A DNA stretch of 5,094 nt from Rhodoferax sp. (GTDB lineage Bacteria > Pseudomonadota > Gammaproteobacteria > Burkholderiales > Burkholderiaceae_C). Position 1 is the stretch's first letter, and every line of letters starts with the position of its first letter. The DNA lies in assembly GCA_020048795.1 (NCBI GenBank), contig JAIFMA010000076.1:1-5094 (forward strand), written 5' to 3'. The notes below the pieces were generated by a model. It was not told where the DNA came from and did no database searches. It was given only the letters and a program-made list of their open reading frames with translations. Shown piece after piece: positions 1 to 5,094 of this stretch. Position numbers and translations under genes: made by a program.

Positions 1-52
1 TGAACATTCATCAGTCAATATCCGGATAATTTGCTTTTTCAGAGAAAACACC

Positions 53-1135
53 ATGAGCTTTCACGCCCCCCTGATCATCGACATCGCCGGTTTGACGCTG
101 ACCAAGGTGGACAAACAGCGCCTCAAACACCCGCTGGTGGGTGGGCTGATTCTGTTCGCCCGCAACTGGCAGAACAGGGATCAACTCACCCACCTGTGCC
201 GTGATATCAAAAAGGTCCGCCGTGACCTGCTGATCTGTGTCGATCACGAAGGCGGGCGGGTGCAGCGCTTCAAAACCGATGGTTTCACTCATCTGCCGCC
301 GATGCGCGCTTTGGGTTCGCTGTGGCGCCAGGATGGCAAGGGCAGGGTCGGTGACGGGGCGATGGGTGCCATGGCGGCGGCCACCGCCTGTGGTTATGTG
401 CTGGGTGCCGAACTACGCGCCTGCGGCGTTGATTTGAGCTTTACCCCAGTGCTGGATCTGGACTGGGGTGAGAGCGGTGTGATTGGCGACCGCGCTTTTG
501 ATGCCGACCCCCGCGTGGTCAGCCTGTTGGCCAAGAGCCTGATGCATGGTTTGTTACAAAGTGGCATGGCCAATTGCGGCAAACATTTTCCAGGCCACGG
601 CTTTGTCAAGGCCGATTCACACACCGAGATTCCGGTGGACCGGCGCACCCTGAAAGCCATTTTGGCCGACGATGCCGCGCCGTACCGTTGGCTCGGCACC
701 AGTCTGGCCAGCGTGATGCCGGCGCATGTGATTTACCCTAAGGTAGACGCGCGCCCAGCCGGTTTTTCAGGCCAATGGCTGGGTGACATTCTGCGCGGTC
801 AGCTCGGCTTTGCCGGTGCCGTGTTCAGCGACGACCTATCGATGGCCGGTGCCCGCGTGATCGACGGCCAGCCGGTCAGCACGACCCAGGCCACCGTGGC
901 CGCGCTGAACGCCGGCTGCGACCTGGTGCTGCTGTGCAACCAGTCGCTGGGTGACGGGGCCGAGGTGGATGCGCTGATCAACGGTCTGACCGAAGCCCAG
1001 CTCAAGGGCCATTGGCAGCCGCTGGAAGCCAGTGAAGCGCGCCGCCTGGCCTTGCTGCCCGCCCGTGCAGCGACACTCTGGGATGAGCTGATGGTGCAAC
1101 CTGGCTACATGCAGGCGCTTGACCTTGTGCTTTGA
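53..1135 (+). CDS. nagZ: Beta-N-acetylhexosaminidase NagZ (GH3)
   Basis: Cytoplasmic glycoside hydrolase family 3 enzyme. It removes the non-reducing GlcNAc from GlcNAc-1,6-anhydroMurNAc (peptides) during peptidoglycan recycling, the step that yields the anhydroMurNAc-peptides that induce AmpC in species with that circuit. The 360-residue product is close to E. coli NagZ (341) and aligns by eye from end to end. Visible blocks are HPLVGGLILFARN (26-38), VDHEGGRVQRF (63-73), KHFPGHG (177-183) followed by DSH (188-190, the Asp/His general acid-base loop typical of NagZ), MPAHVIY (222-228) and FSDDLSM (258-264), where D260 fits the nucleophile. There is no signal peptide, as expected. ATG at 53 is chosen because the conserved N-terminus (LIIDIAG) starts at once. 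A weak purine run, AGAGA at 41-45, is the only possible ribosome site. The 52 bases before it hold no gene, only a 10-bp palindrome (TATCCGGATA, 19-28). The gene is intact and converges with priA. Confidence 0.96.
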   Translation: MSFHAPLIIDIAGLTLTKVDKQRLKHPLVGGLILFARNWQNRDQLTHLCRDIKKVRRDLLICVDHEGGRVQRFKTDGFTHLPPMRALGSLWRQDGKGRVGDGAMGAMAAATACGYVLGAELRACGVDLSFTPVLDLDWGESGVIGDRAFDADPRVVSLLAKSLMHGLLQSGMANCGKHFPGHGFVKADSHTEIPVDRRTLKAILADDAAPYRWLGTSLASVMPAHVIYPKVDARPAGFSGQWLGDILRGQLGFAGAVFSDDLSMAGARVIDGQPVSTTQATVAALNAGCDLVLLCNQSLGDGAEVDALINGLTEAQLKGHWQPLEASEARRLALLPARAATLWDELMVQPGYMQALDLVL

Positions 1136-1564
1136 GGACGAAACGGCGAGCGGGTTGATTTTTGCAAATTTCCTGAGGCACTTGACCATGGCGCGATTGA
1201 TCCAAGTTTTTCCACCTTCAGAAAATTCATTGTCCCGGGGCTGGATTTCGCTTGCCGGAATGTGGGCCACCAGCGTTTTGGTGCAGTCTTCAAGTGCTGG
1301 GCGATGGTTGCAACCGGTGCAGCCCCAGAAGTTATTGGGCGGGCCAGCTAGGGGCTTGTGCAAGAATAAACTGTGCAGTTGGCCGTCGGAAGTGGTTCGG
1401 GTGAGTTAACCGGTTGCGGCAAAAAGAGCCAGGGCACCGCCAGGCCGGGTCTGGAAACGTTCTGCTATGAGCGGTATCTGTTCCACGGCAAACCAGCGTT
1501 GTCGCTGTCGCTTGACTCCTCGGGCAAGGGGTATTTCTGCCGCTTTGAGCGGCTCACAATTTGA
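1136..1564. other. Spacer after nagZ with no recognised gene; degraded-looking minus-strand open frame
   Basis: About 430 bases between nagZ and the hairpin and intron remnant, with no gene I can name. On the minus strand a frame is open from the TAA at 1406-1408 down into antisense nagZ, giving about 90 codons outside nagZ. It has no convincing start: a TTG near 1363 without a ribosome site is the best. It contains NNFWGCTGCNHRPALEDC, which loosely recalls the FWGC-type zinc ribbon of topoisomerase C-termini, but the CPxCG half that should precede it is missing. A plus-strand frame covers the same DNA. No strong terminator directly follows nagZ. The perfect palindrome AACCGGTT lies at 1408-1415. 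Probably non-coding or the decayed remains of an accessory gene. Confidence 0.4.
1539..1553. repeat. Perfect 6-bp inverted repeat with 3-nt loop
   Basis: GCCGCT, loop TTG, AGCGGC. It is compact and GC-rich, lying 16 bases before a second hairpin of the same build. Neither side has a T-run, so it is not a textbook intrinsic terminator. It may still act in the convergent nagZ/priA spacer or be part of the landing site of the intron that follows. Confidence 0.5.
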
Positions 1565-1567
1565 AAG

Positions 1568-1586
1568 CTCCCGGCTTTGCCGGGGG
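1568..1586. terminator. Terminator-like hairpin directly upstream of the group II intron 5' end
   Basis: The core stem is CCCGGC (1570-1575), loop TTT, GCCGGG (1579-1584), extendable to about 8 pairs with one G-T. An alternative stem AAAGC/GCTTT (1564-1568 with 1574-1578) excludes it. Read on the plus strand it is followed by GGTGGTTAG and then the intron boundary. Read on the minus strand it is followed by AGCTTTC, a poor U-tract. Class C group II introns are known to insert just downstream of such hairpins, so it is best read as the insertion target. It may formerly have been the terminator of a gene in this spacer. Confidence 0.5.
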
Positions 1587-1594
1587 GTGGTTAG

Positions 1595-1735
1595 GTGCGC
1601 CCAGCATGGGTGTACTCTTGGAGGTGAAAGTCCTCTCGCGAGCTGACCACAGTGAGCGAAGTGAAGCACAACTGCATGAGGGCGACCGAGTGTGGGAAGG
1701 AAGCGTGGAGCGAATCCCGCTTTGATCAATACAAG
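1595..1735 (+). mobile_element. Group II intron (class C-like), 5' fragment only
   Basis: Starts with the group II 5' boundary GTGCG and continues with GCCCAGCATGGGTGTA, then the hairpin GAGG-TGAAAGT-CCTC (1621-1635), and later GGGAAGGAAGCGT (1694-1706). This order matches domain I of class C introns as I remember it from the Oceanobacillus iheyensis intron (GTGTGCCCGGCATGGG..., GGGTGAGAGTCC, GAAGGAAGC). About 140-200 bases remain. No reverse transcriptase/maturase frame, domain V or 3' end occurs before priA, so it cannot splice or move by itself. The right edge is uncertain: similarity I can judge fades after about 1735, although TTTGA/TCAAA (1721-1725, 1750-1754) may be one more intron helix. 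The position 10 nt behind a hairpin fits class C targeting. It could instead be a relative used by another mobile element. Confidence 0.75.
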
Positions 1736-1786
1736 GTTTCCCGAAGGTGTCAAATCCGCCTTCAAAGCCTGGGCCATGCGGGTGCT

Positions 1787-1800
1787 GGCAAGCGGTTGCC
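1787..1800. terminator. Short hairpin 13 bases past the priA stop
   Basis: GGCAA, loop GCGG, TTGCC. On the minus strand this is the first stable hairpin met after priA and sits where a terminator would be expected. It has no U-tract (AGCACCC follows), so a role in ending priA transcription or protecting the mRNA 3' end is only a guess. Confidence 0.25.
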
Positions 1801-1812
1801 GCCTGAGCCGGA

Positions 1813-3966
1813 TCAGATCAGCAGCGGATCCACGTCAACCGCCCAGCGCAGCAAGCCCTTGCAGTCGGGCTGCCTTCGGGTGGCGTGCAGCGCCCCCTGC
1901 CAGGCCGTCAAAAAGCGCTGTAATGCGGTGCGCGACGGACTCTCGATCAGCATCTGGGCGCGTTCGACATTGGCCACGCGCTGAACACTCATCGGCACCG
2001 CCGGGTAGCGCGTGATGTGTGGCAGCAGTGGCGCAATGTCTGGCAGGTCCACGCTGGCGCTGCTGGCCAGATTCAAGAAGGCCTGGGCAGCCTCCTGGGT
2101 GCGAGCCTCGGCGCGTACCAAAGCCTGAAAGCTGAACGGTGGCATGCCGGCTTGCTGGCGCTCGTTGAGCTGAGATTGGGCGAAGGCCGGGTAATCATGC
2201 GCCTTGAGCGCCTCAAACAGCGGGTGGGTCGGATAAAAAGTCTGCACCCACATTTCGCTGCGGTTGGTGTTGCTGGCATCGCGCCCGGCTCGCCCTGCAG
2301 CCTGCATCAGCAGGCCAAACAGGCGCTCGGGGGCCCGGAAGTCACTGGAGAACAGGGCCCCGTCGGGGTTGATGGCGGCCACCAGCGTGATGCGGCGAAA
2401 GTCATGCCCCTTGGCAATCATTTGTGTGCCCACCAGTACATCGACTTCGCCCGAGTGCACCTGCGCCAGTTGCGACTCCAGCGAACCCTTGAATTTGGTG
2501 GTGTCGGCATCGATGCGGGCGATGTGTACTGGCTTGCCATCGGGCCGGTGAATGTCGGCCAGCAGCATCGCCAGTTGCTCTTCGATCCGTTCGGTGCCGC
2601 GTCCCATTGGCGCAATGTCCACGTTGCCGCAGTCCGGGCAGGCGCGCGGCACCCGTTCGGTCAAGCCGCAGTGGTGGCAGCGCAGCGTGCGGTCAATCTT
2701 GTGGAATACCCGGTAGGCACTGCAATGCGGGCAGCTGCTTTTCCAGTCGCAGTCGCCGCAGCAGAGGACCGGTGCATAACCACGACGGTTCAGGAACACC
2801 ATGCTTTGCTCACCCCGGGCGATACGCTGGCCGATGGCGTCGAGCAAGGGCGGCGAAATCACGCAGGCTTTGGGCTGGTGGTTCATGTCCACCCGGCGCA
2901 CCAGCGGCAGGATGGCGTTGGTGCCGACCCGGCTGGGCATTTCCAGGCGCAGGTAGCGCCCACCCTGCTGCGCCGGGCGGCTGTGGTGCCAGCTTTCCAG
3001 CGACGGTGTGGCCGAACCCAGCATGACTTTGGCACCGTCGAGGCGGGCCCGGTAGACGGCCAGGTCTCGCGCCGAGTAGCGCGCCCCCTCGTGGCTCTTG
3101 TAGCTGGGGTCGTGCTCCTCATCGACGATGATCAGTTTCAGGTGCGGCATCGAGGCAAACACCGCCATGCGCGTGCCCAGCACAATGCGCGCCGCGCCGC
3201 TGTGCGCGGCCAGCCAGCTTTTCAGACGCTGTGCCGGTGTCATGCCACTGTGCAGTGACACCACCGCAGCGTCACCGTAAACGGGGCCAAAACGCGCCTT
3301 GAAGCGATCTTCCAGCTGCGGGGTCAGGTTGATCTCGGGCACCATCACCAAGACCTGGCTCTGGGGTGTCGCAGCCAGCAGCTCGGCGCTGCAACGCATG
3401 AACACCTCGGTTTTGCCGCTGCCAGTGGCACCAAACAGCAAAAAAGGCCCTGAATTGGCATCAAATTGGTCGATAGCCCTTTGCTGTTCTGCGCTGAGAG
3501 CTACAAAAGTAATAGCTATTGGGTCGTTACCAGGTGCCGATTTGACGGCAGGCCGGTTCAGCCGACGGGCCATTTGCAGGGCGCTGAGGTCGCGCAGTTG
3601 TGGCGGCAAGGCGGCCAGTGCCACCTCGCCGGGTGAGCGTTGGTAGTAGCCCGCAGCAAACACAATCAAGGCACGCCAACTTGCCGACAAGGGTGTCAGG
3701 CCCTGCAATGTCGCGGTGATCGGGCGCAAACCGGCCGGGTCGGGTGCCACCACATTGGCAGAGTTTGGTGCATTGGTTGGGCGCTCGTCCCACACCACGC
3801 CGAGCAACTCGCGCTGGCCCAGCGGAACCCGCACCAAGGTGCCGGGGCACAGGGCTTGATCGCTCAGGTAGCTGAGCGCCCCGCTCAAGGGGCTGTACAT
3901 CGGCGTGTGCAGCAGCACGGACACCCGGTGCACCAGGGATGAATCAGTTTGGCGTGGTTTGTTCAA
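1813..3966 (-). CDS. priA: Primosomal protein N', replication restart helicase PriA
   Basis: A 3'-5' superfamily 2 DNA helicase that recognises collapsed replication forks and reloads DnaB through the PriB/DnaT or PriC routes. 717 residues, about the family length (E. coli 732). In order: N-terminal DNA-binding region (HRVSVLLHTP, 13-22; GTLVRVPLGQRELLGVVW, 42-59); Walker A GATGSGKTE (179-187); Walker B DEEH (282-285) with the aromatic-rich loop after it; GSATPSLES (317-325); eight zinc ligands C403, C406, C412, C415, C430, C433, C443, C446; VGTQMIAKGHDF (512-523); QAAGRAGR (555-562); and the usual end DVDP (711-714). Every catalytic motif is intact. The start is uncertain. An in-frame TGA lies 17 codons before the TTG at 3966, and no ATG or GTG comes earlier. 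TTG gives this length without a clear ribosome site; GTG at codons 12, 15 or 17 would still keep the conserved core. Probably transcribed alone, since hemE upstream ends in a terminator. Confidence 0.96.
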   Translation of the reverse strand: MNKPRQTDSSLVHRVSVLLHTPMYSPLSGALSYLSDQALCPGTLVRVPLGQRELLGVVWDERPTNAPNSANVVAPDPAGLRPITATLQGLTPLSASWRALIVFAAGYYQRSPGEVALAALPPQLRDLSALQMARRLNRPAVKSAPGNDPIAITFVALSAEQQRAIDQFDANSGPFLLFGATGSGKTEVFMRCSAELLAATPQSQVLVMVPEINLTPQLEDRFKARFGPVYGDAAVVSLHSGMTPAQRLKSWLAAHSGAARIVLGTRMAVFASMPHLKLIIVDEEHDPSYKSHEGARYSARDLAVYRARLDGAKVMLGSATPSLESWHHSRPAQQGGRYLRLEMPSRVGTNAILPLVRRVDMNHQPKACVISPPLLDAIGQRIARGEQSMVFLNRRGYAPVLCCGDCDWKSSCPHCSAYRVFHKIDRTLRCHHCGLTERVPRACPDCGNVDIAPMGRGTERIEEQLAMLLADIHRPDGKPVHIARIDADTTKFKGSLESQLAQVHSGEVDVLVGTQMIAKGHDFRRITLVAAINPDGALFSSDFRAPERLFGLLMQAAGRAGRDASNTNRSEMWVQTFYPTHPLFEALKAHDYPAFAQSQLNERQQAGMPPFSFQALVRAEARTQEAAQAFLNLASSASVDLPDIAPLLPHITRYPAVPMSVQRVANVERAQMLIESPSRTALQRFLTAWQGALHATRRQPDCKGLLRWAVDVDPLLI
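3440..3523 (-). repeat. Interspersed-repeat-like AT-rich segment inside priA
   Basis: Within GC-rich priA, codons about 149-176 turn AT-rich and use codons such as ATA, ATT, ACT, GTA and TTT. On the minus strand it reads ATAGCTATTACTTTTGTAGC, then AGCGC, GGGCTA and AATTTGATG. The plus strand shows AGCTA/TAGCT arms (3499-3503, 3513-3517). This wording and order resemble a short dispersed repeat I know from Comamonadaceae intergenic regions (TAGCTATTA-TTTTGTAGC, AGCGC half-sites, ATTTGAT). Here it is in frame and translated as AITFVALSAEQQRAIDQF (151-168), immediately before the Walker A motif. The recall of the family is from memory and its edges are approximate. Confidence 0.45.
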
Positions 3967-4003
3967 GTGAACTTGCGATAAACGCCCTAAGTTGTTGATT
4001 CTT

Positions 4004-4052
4004 TGTGGTTTTGTGTGTCATCCACGTTTTCTGTGGATAACTTTGTGGATAG
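4004..4052 (-). promoter_or_regulatory. DnaA-box cluster upstream of priA
   Basis: An exact minus-strand DnaA box TTATCCACA lies at 4032-4040. A second, CTATCCACA (8 of 9), lies at 4044-4052 in the same orientation with a 3-bp gap, the tight tandem spacing common in bacterial origins. Weaker copies flank them: TCATCCACG on the plus strand (4018-4026, 7 of 9) and AAAACCACA on the minus strand (4004-4012, 6 of 9). The tandem pair is 66-86 bases upstream of the priA start, placed to affect priA transcription or to bind DnaA for replication purposes. Confidence 0.65.
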
Positions 4053-4104
4053 AACGTCGATAGACCCTGCCGACCCTTGTAAATCAAGGCTTTGGTTAAC
4101 TTGC

Positions 4105-4143
4105 CTAAAAATGATGCAAAAAAATAAGTTGTTTTAAATCAAC
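4105..4143. other. AT-rich core with 16-bp imperfect palindrome
   Basis: A 39-base run very low in GC for this window, between the two DnaA-box sites. It includes a run of seven A (4118-4124) and the palindrome GTTGTTTTAAATCAAC (4128-4143, one mismatched pair). It could be an unwinding element, an operator, or promoter DNA of priA. The sequence alone cannot choose between these. Confidence 0.4.
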
Positions 4144-4217
4144 ACGTTACGACCGCTATGGGTTTGCTAGCAGGAAGCGATCCGAATTTCGATACACCGA
4201 CAACCGATCACCATTTT

Positions 4218-4226
4218 TGTGCATAA
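4218..4226 (-). promoter_or_regulatory. Isolated DnaA box TTATGCACA
   Basis: Matches the TTATNCACA consensus at all nine positions and has the same orientation as the pair near 4032-4052, about 180 bases away. It adjoins the candidate priA -10 element, so bound DnaA would be expected to interfere with that promoter if it is real. Confidence 0.55.
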
Positions 4227-4255
4227 GTTACAACTTTTTTTGCAGTCAAGGTCAA
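4227..4255 (-). promoter_or_regulatory. priA: Candidate sigma-70 promoter for priA
   Basis: On the minus strand, TTGACC (4255-4250, five of six), a 17-base spacer and TGTAAC (4232-4227, four of six). It is the best-spaced pair I see in the spacer. It begins inside the U-tract of the hemE terminator and would give a leader of roughly 250 bases. Weaker pairs exist nearer priA (for example TTGATT, 17 bases, TCTATC), so the true start site is open. Confidence 0.35.
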
Positions 4256-4294
4256 AAAACAGGTGTGAAAAGTGCTAGGGAGCTCTTGCACCTG
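4254..4294 (-). terminator. Intrinsic terminator of hemE
   Basis: Two bases past the hemE stop the minus strand forms CAGGTG ... CACCTG (4294-4289 with 4265-4260). An inner stem AAGAG/CTTTT closes a 10-base loop, and the structure is followed at once by six T (4259-4254). Stem, placement and U-tract all fit a Rho-independent terminator. It separates hemE from priA. Confidence 0.8.
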
Positions 4295-4296
4295 GT

Positions 4297-5094
4297 TCAG
4301 CGCATCTGGCGCGAGTGGTGATGCACCGCCCGCACCAGCGCGACCACATGTTCAGGCGGGGTGTGCTGGCTGATGCCGTGACCCAAGTTGAAGATATGGG
4401 TCGGCCCGTCGCCTACACCGGTATGAGGTGTGCCAAATGCCTTGAGTAACTTGAGCACTTCGGCATCAATCTGGGCCGGCTGGGCAAACAGCACGTTGGG
4501 GTCGAGGTTGCCCTGCAAGGCCTTGCTGCCACCCACCAGGGCCCGCGCCTTGGTCAGATTCACCGTCCAGTCCAGTCCCAGCACGTTGCAGTCGAGTTCG
4601 GCCATTTCATCCAGCCACAGTCCACCGCCCTTGGTGAAGACAATGCTGGGAATGCGCGCGCCGTCCCAGGTTTTGTGCAATTGGGCCAGTACCTGGCGCG
4701 TGTAGGCCAGGCTGAACTCCTGGAACGCGCCGTCGGCCAGCACGCCACCCCAGCTGTCAAAAATCATCACCGCCTGGGCACCGGCTTCGATTTGCAGGTT
4801 GAGGTACAGCGCCACCGCATCAGCGTTGGTCTGTAGCATTTTGTGCATCAGGTCGGGTCGGCTGTAGAGCATGGTTTTGACCAGCCGGTAGTCATCCGAG
4901 CCGGCACCTTCAACCATGTAGCAGGCCAGCGTCCAGGGGCTGCCCGAGAAACCGATGAGCGGCACGCGGCAATTCAGGGCTCGGCGAATCGACGTGACGG
5001 CATCAAACACATAACGCAGCTTTTCCATGTCCGGCACTTGCAGTTGGGCCACCGCCGCTTCGTCGCGCACCGGGTGGGCAAACTTGGGGCCTTC
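4297..5094 (-). CDS. hemE: Uroporphyrinogen decarboxylase HemE (5' end outside window)
   Basis: Cytoplasmic enzyme that removes four carboxyl groups from uroporphyrinogen III to give coproporphyrinogen III in haem synthesis. The frame runs off the window edge. The 265 visible residues start EGPKFAHPVRDE, and about 90-100 N-terminal residues of the roughly 355-residue family are missing, including the catalytic Asp region. Counting from the first visible residue: GFSGSPWTLACYMVEG (48-63, with the active-site Tyr at 59), FDSWGG (112-117, Ser 114 matching the substrate-binding Ser), FTKGGGLWL (153-161), LGLDW (172-176), ALQGNLDP (192-199) and NLGHGI (236-241, His 239 matching the conserved active-site His). 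No frameshift is seen. GTG at 5070 is an internal codon, not the start. The gene ends in its own terminator, and priA follows on the same strand after 330 bases. Confidence 0.97.
   Translation of the reverse strand, partial: EGPKFAHPVRDEAAVAQLQVPDMEKLRYVFDAVTSIRRALNCRVPLIGFSGSPWTLACYMVEGAGSDDYRLVKTMLYSRPDLMHKMLQTNADAVALYLNLQIEAGAQAVMIFDSWGGVLADGAFQEFSLAYTRQVLAQLHKTWDGARIPSIVFTKGGGLWLDEMAELDCNVLGLDWTVNLTKARALVGGSKALQGNLDPNVLFAQPAQIDAEVLKLLKAFGTPHTGVGDGPTHIFNLGHGISQHTPPEHVVALVRAVHHHSRQMR

Noticed and set aside
1590..1596. GTTAGGT matching the integron attC core GTTRRRY
   Set aside because: A seven-base degenerate match with no partner RYYYAAC at the right spacing and no cassette or integrase. 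It simply spans the intron boundary.
1406..1777. 123-codon minus-strand frame across the hairpins and intron remnant
   Set aside because: It reads antisense through group II intron RNA sequence and two hairpins, so it is not a plausible protein.
1803..1845. GAGCCGGATCAG resembling the start of group II intron domain V
   Set aside because: It overlaps the conserved C-terminus of PriA (DVDP) and its stop, and the domain V bulge and closing strand are absent.
2017..3258. 413-codon open frame on the plus strand opposite priA
   Set aside because: It lies antisense to well-conserved PriA motifs, has low-complexity Ala/Arg/His-rich wording, and is the usual shadow frame of GC-rich coding DNA.
3961..3975. 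GTTC-N4-GAAC as an SOS/LexA operator at priA
   Set aside because: It has the wrong arrangement for the beta/gammaproteobacterial LexA box (CTGT-N8-ACAG) and is inverted relative to the GAAC-N4-GTTC form of Gram-positives.
4150..4215. Several CGAT/GATC words near the DnaA boxes as Dam-type origin sites
   Set aside because: Only two GATC sites occur, far fewer than in enterobacterial origins, and Dam control is not expected in this group.
1..5094. CRISPR array, tRNA, rRNA or riboswitch
   Set aside because: No direct-repeat spacing, cloverleaf or known aptamer core was seen on either strand.

Overview
The window reads as ordinary GC-rich proteobacterial chromosome. The three proteins NagZ, PriA and HemE look like Burkholderiales, and most likely Comamonadaceae (the Rhodoferax/Polaromonas/Acidovorax group). 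This placement rests on protein wording and on a family-typical short repeat inside priA. It was not checked by a search.

Layout: nagZ (53-1135, +) encodes the GH3 beta-N-acetylglucosaminidase of peptidoglycan recycling. Next is a 677-bp spacer (1136-1812) with no recognisable intact gene. It holds two compact hairpins and, 10 nt after the second, the 5' end of a group II intron of bacterial class C (IIC) type, starting GTGCG at 1595 and lacking its reverse transcriptase and 3' domains. priA (1813-3966, -) is the primosomal helicase and converges on nagZ across this spacer. A 330-bp spacer (3967-4296) follows, AT-rich for the window, with two exact DnaA boxes, one near-exact box paired with the first, and an AT-rich palindromic core. 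It also carries the intrinsic terminator of the last gene. hemE (4297-5094, -; its 5' end lies beyond the window) encodes uroporphyrinogen decarboxylase.

The three genes do not form one pathway: cell-wall recycling, replication restart and haem synthesis. hemE and priA are neighbours on the same strand, but a good terminator right after hemE suggests priA has its own promoter in the DnaA-box spacer. The nagZ-priA junction is where mobile-element debris lies, and may join two blocks that are separate in relatives.

I found no complete undescribed system. The points most worth a second look are the DnaA-box cluster between hemE and priA, the IIC intron stump behind a hairpin, and a family-type interspersed repeat that appears to be translated as part of PriA.
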